Positions 16,754-24,617 of a stretch of 64,000 nt of DNA are shown one piece after another. The DNA comes from an uncultured Lachnospiraceae bacterium. Lineage in GTDB: Bacteria; Bacillota; Clostridia; Lachnospirales; Lachnospiraceae. Under the pieces are notes generated by a model. The model searched no databases, was not told the DNA's origin, and worked only from the letters and a program-made list of their open reading frames with translations. Location of the stretch: assembly GCA_947567595.1 (NCBI GenBank), contig CANOMQ010000004.1, positions 62,001 through 126,000 on the forward strand, read 5' to 3'. Within the stretch, counting starts at the first letter, position 1; the number at the start of each line of letters is the position of its first letter. Made by a program: the position numbers and the translations under genes.

Positions 16754-17565
16754 AAAAGACGGTTTCGACAGCGTTTCTATCTATTATGCTGTTTGCATTG
16801 TATCTGCCGATTTTCGTGCTTGCGCTCTACAGCTTCACGGATTCCGCAAACATTGGCGCCATTCATGGCTTTTCGCTGCAAAATTATGCGACGCTTTTCA
16901 CAAAGCCGGAGCTGCGCGGTATGATTATCGGTACGCTTGTGCTTGCCTTTGGCTCCGCTGTTTTGTCAACCATCTTGGGAACGCTTGGCGCAGTGGGGGT
17001 ATATTATGCGGGGCGGTTCGGGAAGACCGTTATCGGCGCGGCAAATCAGGTTCCGGTGGTGAACGCGGAGGTTGTGACGGCGTTTTCTTTGTGCATTCTT
17101 CTGATTGAGGTGTGCAGTGTGGACAAGGCAAGCTTTGTGCCGCTGCTAATCGGGCATATGGTGCTTGAGACGCCGTTTGTCTATCTGTCGGTGGTTCCAA
17201 AGCTTAAACAGATGGACAACAGTTTGTATGAGGCGGCGCTTGACCTTGGGGCGTCATCGCCCACGGCAATCAGGCGGGTGGTGATACCGCAGATTTTTCC
17301 GGGAATCGTCTCGGGCTTTGCGCTTGCAGTCACGCTCTCGCTTGACGACTACTTTATCACAAGCTACACAAAGCCTGCCACCTTTGACACCATTAGCACC
17401 TATGTCGTCAATGCGACAAAGGGCTCGCAGACGGAGATTAAGACGGCGCTCTGGGCGCTTTCCACGATTATCTTTTTTGCCGTGGTGTTACTGGTGCTTG
17501 TGATGAACCTGACCGGAAGCAGGAATGCAAGGAGGGCAAGTGAAATTGAGAAGAAGAACGCATAA
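16750..17565 (+). CDS. potC: Spermidine/putrescine ABC transporter permease PotC
   Basis: This is the second permease, 271 aa, with six predicted TMs and an EAA loop (EAALDLGASSPTAIRRVVIP). It pairs with PotB to form the membrane channel. It overlaps potB by four bases and potD by about 26 bases, so all four pot genes are tightly coupled. Confidence 0.92.
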   Translation: MKKTVSTAFLSIMLFALYLPIFVLALYSFTDSANIGAIHGFSLQNYATLFTKPELRGMIIGTLVLAFGSAVLSTILGTLGAVGVYYAGRFGKTVIGAANQVPVVNAEVVTAFSLCILLIEVCSVDKASFVPLLIGHMVLETPFVYLSVVPKLKQMDNSLYEAALDLGASSPTAIRRVVIPQIFPGIVSGFALAVTLSLDDYFITSYTKPATFDTISTYVVNATKGSQTEIKTALWALSTIIFFAVVLLVLVMNLTGSRNARRASEIEKKNA

Positions 17566-19072
17566 AAGACTACAAGCGGCATTCCTTGCTTTTGCGCTCT
17601 GCCTTACAGGGAGCGGGGCAGGCGCAGGGACGGTTTTTGCAAAATCACAGGACGAAATCGTTCTTCGTGTCTGCAACTGGGAAGAATATATGGATATGGG
17701 CGGCTGGGACGAAGAAGAGCGGATTGTGCTTGACAACGGCGTTACCATCTTTGGAGAAAAACCGCTTTACGAGGATTTTGAGGACTGGTATTTTGAGACC
17801 TACGGAATGCGGGTGCGGGTGGAGTATTCCTCCTTTGGCACAAACGAGGATTTGTACAACCAGCTCAATCTCGGCGACACCTATGACCTTGTATGCCCGT
17901 CGGAATACATGATTATGAAGCTGATGGCAGAAGACCGGTTAGAGCCGTATTCCGAGACGTTTTATGATAAAAATAACGAGCGTAATTACTATATCAATAA
18001 CGTGTCTCCTTTTATCAATCAGGTCATGAATGAAAACGAGATAAACGGGGAGCAGTGGGGCAAATACGCCGCCGGCTACATGTGGGGGATAACGGGCGTT
18101 CTTTATAACCCTGAAAAGGTGTCGCAGGACGAGGCGTCAAGCTGGAAAATCTTTGAAAACGAGCGGTTCCGGCGGCAGGTCGCACTAAAAGATAACGTAC
18201 GTGATTCATACTTTGCGGCACTGGGGATTTTAAAGGCGGATATGCTTACCGACGAGGCATTCCAAAACGCGCCGGATTACGCAAAACGGCTTGAGGAGGA
18301 AATGAATGACATCAGTCAGACGACGATTGACGCGGCGCAGGAGCTTTTGGAACGGCTGATGGACAACATTTATTCGCTTGAGACGGACAGCGGCAAGGCG
18401 GATATGGTGAGCGGCAAAATCGTGGCGGACTATCAGTGGTCGGGCGACGCGGTTTACGCGATGGATCAGGCGGACGAGGATGACTTTGAGCTGCGCTTTA
18501 GTGTGCCAAAAGAGGGGGCGAACCTTTGGTTTGACGGCTGGGTAATGCTTAAGGACGGCATTCACAAAAGCACAGACAGCGCACGTCAGAAGCACGCGGC
18601 AGAGGCGTTTGTGAATTTTATGTCAAGACCGGACAACGCTGTCAGGAATATGTACTATATCGGCTATACCTCTTCCATTGCAGGCACCAAAGACAATGAT
18701 ACAGTCTTTTCATACATCGACTGGTGCTATGGCGCCGAGGACGATACCGCGGACACGGTTGCCTATCCGCTGGGCTATTTTTTCAGCGGTGTCAGTGAGG
18801 ACGAAGACTACATCATAGCGGCGCCGCCCGAGCAGGTTGACAGGCAGCTATTCGCGCAGTATCCGTCGGAGGATACATTAAAAAGAACGGTTGTTATGCA
18901 TTATTTTGACGAGGCTGCAAGCAAGGCAATCAACAAAATGTGGATTAACGTGCGCTGCTTTGACATTGCCGATGTCCCGATGGCGGCGTGGCTTGCCATG
19001 CTTGCCGTGTTTTTGTTGCTTGTGCATAAAATATATGCTAAAGTAAGTGTAAAAAACGTAACTGTTCAGTAG
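17540..19072 (+). CDS. potD: Polyamine-binding protein PotD-like, with C-terminal membrane anchor
   Basis: This is the extracellular substrate-binding subunit of the pot transporter: about 510 aa, against roughly 350 for typical PotD. The N-terminus is a signal peptide (RRRTHKRLQAAFLAFALCL, then an Ala/Gly-rich cut region); the cysteine in it is not followed by a good lipobox continuation. The mature part shows the PotD-type pattern (CNWEEYM near its start, then YDLVCPSEYMI and WGITGVLYNPEKV). A hydrophobic segment near the C-terminus (MAAWLAMLAVFLLLVHKIYAK) probably anchors it, in place of a lipid. The start is uncertain: GTG 17540 is close to AAGGAGGG, TTG 17546 has better spacing, and ATG 17525 lies upstream. 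The last codons lie inside an inverted-repeat element. Confidence 0.85.
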   Translation: MKLRRRTHKRLQAAFLAFALCLTGSGAGAGTVFAKSQDEIVLRVCNWEEYMDMGGWDEEERIVLDNGVTIFGEKPLYEDFEDWYFETYGMRVRVEYSSFGTNEDLYNQLNLGDTYDLVCPSEYMIMKLMAEDRLEPYSETFYDKNNERNYYINNVSPFINQVMNENEINGEQWGKYAAGYMWGITGVLYNPEKVSQDEASSWKIFENERFRRQVALKDNVRDSYFAALGILKADMLTDEAFQNAPDYAKRLEEEMNDISQTTIDAAQELLERLMDNIYSLETDSGKADMVSGKIVADYQWSGDAVYAMDQADEDDFELRFSVPKEGANLWFDGWVMLKDGIHKSTDSARQKHAAEAFVNFMSRPDNAVRNMYYIGYTSSIAGTKDNDTVFSYIDWCYGAEDDTADTVAYPLGYFFSGVSEDEDYIIAAPPEQVDRQLFAQYPSEDTLKRTVVMHYFDEAASKAINKMWINVRCFDIADVPMAAWLAMLAVFLLLVHKIYAKVSVKNVTVQ

Positions 19073-19190
19073 GTCTGCGCATTTACTGCGCTGACCGTGA
19101 GAAAACGTAGATTTAGCAGGAAAAAATCCATTACCGAAGGTAATTTTGCATGGATTTTTGCTTGTAACTATGAAGGTACTGAATAGTTAC
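19058..19190. repeat. 133-bp palindromic element with 14-bp imperfect terminal inverted repeats
   Basis: The ends GTAACTGTTCAGTA (19058-19071) and TACTGAATAGTTAC (19177-19190) are inverted repeats with one mismatch. Inside lie a hairpin GGTCTGCGC/GCGCTGACC (19072-19096, one T-T mismatch) and a terminator-like hairpin (19121-19160). There is also a smaller repeat, GTAACTAT/ATAGTTAC, near the right end. The left end supplies the last codons and stop of potD. No coding capacity is present. It resembles a REP/MITE-type repeat. Confidence 0.6.
19121..19160 (+). terminator. Terminator-like hairpin after potD
   Basis: AAAAATCCAT (19122-19131) pairs with ATGGATTTTT (19150-19159) around an inner TACC-GAA-GGTA hairpin. 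It lies inside the 133-bp repeat and probably ends the pot transcript before lepA. Confidence 0.7.
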
Positions 19191-19216
19191 TAAAAACTAG
19201 ACTTTGGAGGAAACGT

Positions 19217-21034
19217 ATGTCAAATATAGATCAGAGCAGAATCAGGAATTTTTGCATTGTCGCGCACATTGACCACGGCAAATCGACGCTTGCAGACCGC
19301 ATTATCGAACAGACAGGACTTTTAACAAGCCGTGAAATGCAGGAGCAGGTGCTTGACAACATGGACTTGGAGCGTGAGCGGGGCATTACCATCAAGGCGC
19401 AGACCGTGCGCACCGTCTATCAGGCAAAGGACGGGAACGAATATATTTTTAATTTAATCGATACACCGGGACACGTTGACTTTAACTACGAGGTCAGCCG
19501 TGCGCTCGCCGCCTGCGACGGCGCGATTCTGGTCGTGGACGCGGCGCAGGGCATTGAGGCGCAGACGCTTGCAAACGTCTATCTTGCGCTGGATCACGAT
19601 TTGGACGTGTTCCCTGTCATCAATAAAATCGACCTTCCAAGCGCGCGTCCGGACTGGGTGAAAAACGAGATTGAGGACGTGATTGGCATTGAGGCGCAGG
19701 ACGCACCGCTCATTTCCGCCAAAAACGGTGTGGGAATTGACGAGGTGCTTGAGGCGATTGTGCACAAAATCCCGGCTCCGGGCGGAAGCCGCGACAATCC
19801 GTTACAGGCGCTTGTCTTTGACTCCCTCTATGACTCGTACAAGGGTGTGATTGTATTTTGCCGCGTGAAGGAAGGCGTTGTCGCAAAGGGCACGAAAATC
19901 AAGATGATGGCGACAGGTGCTGTGGCGGACGTGGTGGAGGTCGGATACTTTGGCGCGGGGCAGTTTATCCCGTGCGAGGAATTATCTGCGGGCATGGTCG
20001 GCTACATTACCGCGTCCATCAAGAACGTGAAGGACACGGCAGTCGGCGATACGATTACGAATGCGGAAAATCCGTGCAAAACCCCGCTTCCGGGCTATAA
20101 AAAGGTGCTTTCGATGGTTTACTGCGGCGTGTACCCTGCCGACAGTGCAAAATACCCCGATTTGCGCGACGCGCTGGAAAAGCTCCAGTTAAACGACGCG
20201 TCGCTCTTTTATGAGCCGGAAACGTCGATTGCGCTGGGCTTTGGGTTCCGCTGCGGATTTTTGGGACTGCTGCATTTGGAAATCATTCAGGAACGGCTTG
20301 AGCGCGAGTACAACCTTGACCTTGTCACAACCGCACCGGGTGTTATTTATAAGGTATACAAGACAAACGGCGAGATGATTGAGCTGACCAACCCGTCCAA
20401 CCTTCCCGACCCGTCGGAAATCGATTATATGGAGGAGCCGATTGTCAGCGCGGAAATCATGGTAACGACCGAGTTTATCGGTTCGATTATGGAGCTATGC
20501 CAAGAGCGGCGCGGACGGTACTTGGGCATGGATTATGTGGAGGGGACAAGGGCGCTCTTAAAGTACGAGCTGCCACTCAATGAGATTATTTATGACTTTT
20601 TTGACGCGCTCAAATCGCGTTCGCGCGGGTATGCGTCGTTTGACTATGATATTAAGGGCTATGAGCAGGCGCCGCTTGTGAAGCTTGACATTCTGATTAA
20701 TAAGGAGGAGGTTGACGCGCTGTCGTTTATCGTGCACAAGGAGTCGGCGTATGAGCGCGGCAGAAAGATGTGCGAGAAGCTGAAAGACGAAATCCCGCGC
20801 CATCTGTTTGAAATCCCGATACAGGCGGCAGTCGGCGGAAAGGTCATTGCAAGGGAGACCGTCAAGGCAATGCGAAAGGACGTGCTTGCCAAGTGCTACG
20901 GTGGCGACATTACAAGAAAGAAGAAGCTGTTGGAAAAGCAGAAGGAGGGCAAGAAGCGTATGCGGCAGATTGGAAACGTGGAAATCCCGCAGAAGGCGTT
21001 TATGTCCGTGCTAAAGCTCGACAGCGGCAAATAA
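19217..21034 (+). CDS. lepA: Elongation factor 4 (LepA), ribosome back-translocase GTPase
   Basis: This 605-aa translational GTPase is of standard length. G1 is AHIDHGKST (about residues 16-24), G2 is in the RGITIKAQ segment, G3 is DTPGHVDF and G4 is NKIDLP. The C-terminal LepA-specific domain ends with a basic tail. It acts on stalled or mistranslocated ribosomes. The start ATG follows TTGGAGG. hemW begins 4 bases after its stop, an arrangement common in Firmicutes. Confidence 0.97.
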   Translation: MSNIDQSRIRNFCIVAHIDHGKSTLADRIIEQTGLLTSREMQEQVLDNMDLERERGITIKAQTVRTVYQAKDGNEYIFNLIDTPGHVDFNYEVSRALAACDGAILVVDAAQGIEAQTLANVYLALDHDLDVFPVINKIDLPSARPDWVKNEIEDVIGIEAQDAPLISAKNGVGIDEVLEAIVHKIPAPGGSRDNPLQALVFDSLYDSYKGVIVFCRVKEGVVAKGTKIKMMATGAVADVVEVGYFGAGQFIPCEELSAGMVGYITASIKNVKDTAVGDTITNAENPCKTPLPGYKKVLSMVYCGVYPADSAKYPDLRDALEKLQLNDASLFYEPETSIALGFGFRCGFLGLLHLEIIQERLEREYNLDLVTTAPGVIYKVYKTNGEMIELTNPSNLPDPSEIDYMEEPIVSAEIMVTTEFIGSIMELCQERRGRYLGMDYVEGTRALLKYELPLNEIIYDFFDALKSRSRGYASFDYDIKGYEQAPLVKLDILINKEEVDALSFIVHKESAYERGRKMCEKLKDEIPRHLFEIPIQAAVGGKVIARETVKAMRKDVLAKCYGGDITRKKKLLEKQKEGKKRMRQIGNVEIPQKAFMSVLKLDSGK

Positions 21035-21038
21035 GCGC

Positions 21039-22190
21039 ATGAAACGGCTGGGGATTTATGTCCATATTCCATTTTGTGTCAGGAAGTGCGTCTATTGTGA
21101 TTTTTTGTCGTTTCCTGCTGATGAACCCGCAAAGCGCGCATATATGGCGGCATTGCAGGAGGAAATCAAGGCGGTGGCAGGGGATTACGGCGCATATGAG
21201 GTGCAGACCATCTTCTTTGGCGGCGGTACGCCCTCAAGCGTTGCAACAGAGCTGTTGGGGGACTGTCTTTTGACGATACAGAGGCACTTTCATGTGGCGG
21301 ACGACGCGGAGTGTACCTTGGAGCTTAATCCGGGGACAGCTTCCTTGGAAGGCTTACAAGTTCTCAAAAAGGCAGGCTTTAACCGCCTCAGTATCGGTCT
21401 GCAATCAGCGGATAACAAGGAATTAAAACTATTGGGACGCATTCACACCTATGAGGATTTTCTGTCAACCTATGCATGGGCAAGGCGTGCAGGCTTTTCC
21501 AACATCAATGTTGACTTAATGTCGGCGCTGCCCGGACAAAGCCTTGAAACATGGCAAAAAACACTGCAAAGCGTGGTGGAATTGGCGCCGGAGCATATCT
21601 CGGCTTACAGCCTGATTGTGGAGGAAGGGACACCGTTATTTGACCATATCAGTCAATATCCGCCGCTCCCCGACGAGGACACAGACCGTCTGATGTACCA
21701 TGAGACCAAGCGCCTTTTGGCAGAAAACGGCTATCTGCACTACGAAATCTCCAATTACGCCCAAAAAGGCTTCGAGAGCCGTCACAATCAGATTTACTGG
21801 CAAAGGGGCTGTGAGCATATCCGGGACTATCTTGGCTTGGGGCTTGGCGCGTCGTCAACGGTCGGCAATTACAGGTATCGTAATACGGACGACATTTCCG
21901 GATATCTCAAAAACGGTAAAACCCCTGACAAATTAAGACGTGAGGAGGAGCACCTCTCAAAACAGGAGCTGATGGAGGAATTTCTGATTTTGGGACTGCG
22001 CAGAATGGAAGGCATTTCTTCTGCGGAATTTGAACACACCTTCGGCGTCAGTCTGTACGATATTTATGAGGAACCCCTGTGTAAATGGCAGGCGGCAGGG
22101 TGCATGGACAAACGGGACGGTTTTTGGTTTTTGACCGAAAAAGGGATTGACGTAAGCAACATGGTACTTGCCGATTTTATGAAAATTTAA
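21039..22190 (+). CDS. hemW: Radical SAM heme chaperone HemW (coproporphyrinogen oxidase-like)
   Basis: This 383-aa radical SAM protein has the cluster motif FCVRKCVYCDF (CxxxCxxC, about residues 12-22) followed by Phe rather than the extra Cys of true HemN. That points to the HemW heme-insertion chaperone rather than an oxidase. The SAM-binding GGGTPS motif and the C-terminal HemN_C domain are present. It is downstream of lepA as in many Firmicutes. The hrcA-grpE-dnaK genes that often follow are absent; sigK comes next. Confidence 0.92.
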   Translation: MKRLGIYVHIPFCVRKCVYCDFLSFPADEPAKRAYMAALQEEIKAVAGDYGAYEVQTIFFGGGTPSSVATELLGDCLLTIQRHFHVADDAECTLELNPGTASLEGLQVLKKAGFNRLSIGLQSADNKELKLLGRIHTYEDFLSTYAWARRAGFSNINVDLMSALPGQSLETWQKTLQSVVELAPEHISAYSLIVEEGTPLFDHISQYPPLPDEDTDRLMYHETKRLLAENGYLHYEISNYAQKGFESRHNQIYWQRGCEHIRDYLGLGLGASSTVGNYRYRNTDDISGYLKNGKTPDKLRREEEHLSKQELMEEFLILGLRRMEGISSAEFEHTFGVSLYDIYEEPLCKWQAAGCMDKRDGFWFLTEKGIDVSNMVLADFMKI

Positions 22191-22201
22191 TTTGGAAAGG
22201 C

Positions 22202-22229
22202 ACTTAGGGGCGCCCCGTGACATAGAATA
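22202..22229 (+). promoter_or_regulatory. Sigma-K-like promoter upstream of sigK
   Basis: CATAGAATA (22221-22229) fits the sigma-K -10 consensus CATANNNTA exactly. An AC (22202-22203) sits 17 bp upstream, where sigma-K needs AC. It also resembles the sigma-E -10 (CATACAAT, 7/8), but no sigma-E -35 is seen. A transcript from it would begin near 22235, inside the loop of the hairpin described next. Confidence 0.45.
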
Positions 22230-22254
22230 TGATAAATAAGTCACGGAGGCGCTC
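22208..22254 (+). promoter_or_regulatory. 14-bp hairpin that buries the sigK ribosome binding site
   Basis: GGGCGCC plus CCGTGAC (22208-22221) pairs with GTCACGG, one bulged A, and GGCGCTC (22240-22254), leaving an 18-base loop. The 3' arm contains the only ribosome binding site (GGAGG, 22245-22249) of sigK, whose TTG start follows at 22257. TTTT directly after the stem means it could also act as a terminator for transcripts from hemW. Confidence 0.7.
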
Positions 22255-22256
22255 TT

Positions 22257-22916
22257 TTGAAGACCTTTGAGCAACCGTTATCCGCAGAGGAGGAAAACCG
22301 GTATTTAAGTATCATGCACGGTGACGACGAAGCAGCCTCCCATGATGCCAGACAGATTTTGATTGAGCGAAATCTTCGCCTTGTGGCGCACGTGGCAAAA
22401 AAATATATGGGCTGCGGTGAGGATATGGAGGACTTGATTTCCATAGGTACAATCGGGCTGATTAAGGCAGTTGGCACATTTAAGCCCGAGAAGGGCAGCC
22501 GCCTTGCGACATACGCCGCAAAATGCATTGATAACGAGCTTCTGATGATGTTTCGGGCAAGGAAAAAAATTACGCGGGAAATATCGCTCTACGAGCCTAT
22601 AGGTACCGATAAGGAAGGGAACGAGATTAACCTCATCGATGTCTGTGAACAGGAACAGACCGATGTCATAGAAGATATGGATATGGCAGCAAAGCTACAA
22701 TGTCTCTACGCACTGATTGACGAGCAGCTCGACGAGCGGGAGCGCCGGATTATCAAGCTGCGCTACGGCGTGCTGGACGGCGCGCTTGGCGGGGAGGAAC
22801 TTACCCAGCGGGACATCGGGAAGCTGCTTGGCATTTCGAGAAGCTACGTGTCAAGGATTGAGAAAAAGGCGTTAGGAAAACTAAAAATCGGCTTACAGGA
22901 AGCAAAACTGTATTAA
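22257..22916 (+). CDS. sigK: Sporulation sigma factor sigma-K, without pro-sequence
   Basis: This 219-aa sigma-70-family factor resembles mother-cell sigma-K. Region 2 reads NLRLVAHVAKKYMGCGEDMEDLISIGTIGLIKAV, given here as a location near residues 38-72. The diagnostic phrase EPIGTDKEGNEINLIDV follows, and region 4 ends with LGISRSYVSRIEKKAL. The N-terminus (KTFEQPLSAEEENRYL) lines up with mature Bacillus sigma-K. The hydrophobic pro-peptide is missing, and a stop codon at 22233 rules out an upstream extension. The gene is intact, with no skin-type insertion. TTG is the start, controlled by the hairpin above. It directs late mother-cell (coat) genes. Confidence 0.9.
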   Translation: MKTFEQPLSAEEENRYLSIMHGDDEAASHDARQILIERNLRLVAHVAKKYMGCGEDMEDLISIGTIGLIKAVGTFKPEKGSRLATYAAKCIDNELLMMFRARKKITREISLYEPIGTDKEGNEINLIDVCEQEQTDVIEDMDMAAKLQCLYALIDEQLDERERRIIKLRYGVLDGALGGEELTQRDIGKLLGISRSYVSRIEKKALGKLKIGLQEAKLY

Positions 22917-22938
22917 TTTTGACATTTCAGAAGCGTTT

Positions 22939-22959
22939 TTTGGCAAAACGATTGCCAAA
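22939..22959. promoter_or_regulatory. Inverted repeat, possible operator, between sigK and yifB
   Basis: TTTGGCAA (22939-22946) and TTGCCAAA (22952-22959) form a perfect 8-bp dyad with a 5-base centre. No T-run follows on either strand, so it is more like a protein-binding site than a terminator. The binding protein is unknown. Confidence 0.4.
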
Positions 22960-22983
22960 CAAATCATCGTGTGTTATTCTCCC

Positions 22984-23026
22984 TGCTGTGACTTTATCAG
23001 GCTGGCTGGTAAAGGGAAACACAGCA
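22984..23026 (+). promoter_or_regulatory. Long hairpin in the yifB leader
   Basis: TGCTGTG (22984-22990), CTTTA and CAG pair in order with CTG, TAAAG and CACAGCA (23020-23026) around a GCTGG loop. That makes about 15 paired bases with small internal loops. The ribosome binding site (GGAGGA, 23030-23035) lies directly after it and stays single-stranded. Confidence 0.5.
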
Positions 23027-23045
23027 AACGGAGGATAACATTTTT

Positions 23046-24605
23046 ATGTATAGCAGTGTAATAACAGGAGCCGTTACAGGGATTGAGAGCACGCTCTGCC
23101 TTGTGGAGACCGATGTCGCAAAGGGAATGCCGGGCTTTGAGATGGTAGGGCAGCTTGGAAATGAGGTGCGCGAGGCGAGGGAGCGCGTAAAGGTCGCACT
23201 AAAAAACGCAAGGGTGGAAATTCCGGCAATCCATCTGACCGTCAGCATTTCGCCGGCTGATTTGCGCAAGGAGGGCGCCTCGTACGATTTGCCGATTGCG
23301 GTCGGGATTTTGGTCGGGCTTCGCGTCATTCCAAAGGAGCACGTAAGCGGCACGCTGATTGTCGGCGAGCTTGGGCTAAACGGCGAGATAAAGCCCGTAA
23401 AAGGCGTGCTCCCAATCGTGGGCTGTGCAAGGGACAATGGGCTGCGCCGCTGCATTGTGCCAAAGGAGAATGTGAGCGAGGGTGCCATTTTATGTAAAAC
23501 ATCAGGGAAAAACGGCATGGAAGTGATTGGCGTCTCCACGCTCCCAGAGGCAATCGAATATTTAAAGGCAGACGAGGAGCGCAAACCGCTTCTCATACCG
23601 CCTGCCGGGGATGAACGGCTTGGATTTTGGGAAAACGAGGAGCAAATGCCGGATTTTGCGGACATCAACGGGCAGGAGGCGGTCAAGCGCGCGGTGGAAA
23701 TTGCGGCGGCAGGCTTTCACCACATTCTGATGATTGGCCCTCCCGGCTCGGGGAAAACAATGATTGCAAAGCGCATTCCGTCAATCCTTCCCGACCTTAC
23801 GATGGAGGAGGGGCTTGAGGTTTCCACCATATACAGCGTCGCAGGAATGCTTGAAAGCGGCAGACCGCTTATCACAAAAAGACCATTTATGGGACCGCAC
23901 CACACCATTTCGGAGCAGGCACTTGCAGGCGGCGGGCGCATTCCAAAGCCCGGTATCATCTCGCTGGCACACCGCGGCGTCCTTTTTATGGACGAGCTGC
24001 CCGAATTTCGAAGAAGCACGCTGGAAATCCTAAGACAGCCCTTGGAGGACAAAAAAATCCATATCGCGCGCACGCAGGGAAGCTTTATCTATCCCGCTGA
24101 TTTTATGCTGGTGGCGGCGATGAACCCTTGTCCCTGCGGCTATTTCCCGGACAGAAACCGGTGCACCTGCTCCGAGAGTCAGGTCAGGCGGTATTTGTCA
24201 AAAATATCGGGACCGATTTTGGACAGGATAGACGTCACCATCGAGGCGCCAAAGGTTGACATCAGGCAGTTGTCCGCCAACGTGAAAAACGAGGGCAGCG
24301 CCGCCATCAGGGCGCGTGTGTTGGAAGCAAGGACGCGGCAGCAGGAGCGTTATCAGGGGACAGGATATCATTTTAACGCGGAGCTTTCGGGAAGCGACGT
24401 GAAGCGCTTCTGTCCGCTTGGGACAAAGGAGCAGGATTTGATGGAGCAGATTTTTACGCGCATGCATTTGTCCGCAAGGGCATATCATAAGATGATAAAG
24501 GTGGCAAGGACAATTGCGGACTTGGAAGGCGCGCCAGAGATTGACTGCGGGCATTTGAGCGAGGCGGCGTGCTACCGGATGAATGATACAAAATACGGGA
24601 GCTGA
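23046..24605 (+). CDS. yifB: YifB/ComM family Mg-chelatase-like AAA+ ATPase
   Basis: This 519-aa protein has an N-terminal ChlI-like subdomain (MPGFEMVGQLGNEVREARERV), an AAA+ core with Walker A GPPGSGKTMIAKRIPS (about residue 230) and Walker B LFMDELPEF, and the Mg-chelatase C-terminal helical domain. Its Cys-rich loop reads NPCPCGYFPDRNRCTC. ComM homologues are helicases that aid branch migration during natural transformation. The next gene is dprA, another transformation gene, so a joint role in DNA uptake and recombination is reasonable. Confidence 0.92.
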   Translation: MYSSVITGAVTGIESTLCLVETDVAKGMPGFEMVGQLGNEVREARERVKVALKNARVEIPAIHLTVSISPADLRKEGASYDLPIAVGILVGLRVIPKEHVSGTLIVGELGLNGEIKPVKGVLPIVGCARDNGLRRCIVPKENVSEGAILCKTSGKNGMEVIGVSTLPEAIEYLKADEERKPLLIPPAGDERLGFWENEEQMPDFADINGQEAVKRAVEIAAAGFHHILMIGPPGSGKTMIAKRIPSILPDLTMEEGLEVSTIYSVAGMLESGRPLITKRPFMGPHHTISEQALAGGGRIPKPGIISLAHRGVLFMDELPEFRRSTLEILRQPLEDKKIHIARTQGSFIYPADFMLVAAMNPCPCGYFPDRNRCTCSESQVRRYLSKISGPILDRIDVTIEAPKVDIRQLSANVKNEGSAAIRARVLEARTRQQERYQGTGYHFNAELSGSDVKRFCPLGTKEQDLMEQIFTRMHLSARAYHKMIKVARTIADLEGAPEIDCGHLSEAACYRMNDTKYGS

Positions 24606-24617
24606 TTGGGGAGGATT

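Noticed and set aside
19058..19190. Insertion sequence between potD and lepA
   Set aside because: The element is only 133 bp, with no transposase; a non-autonomous repeat is the most that can be claimed.
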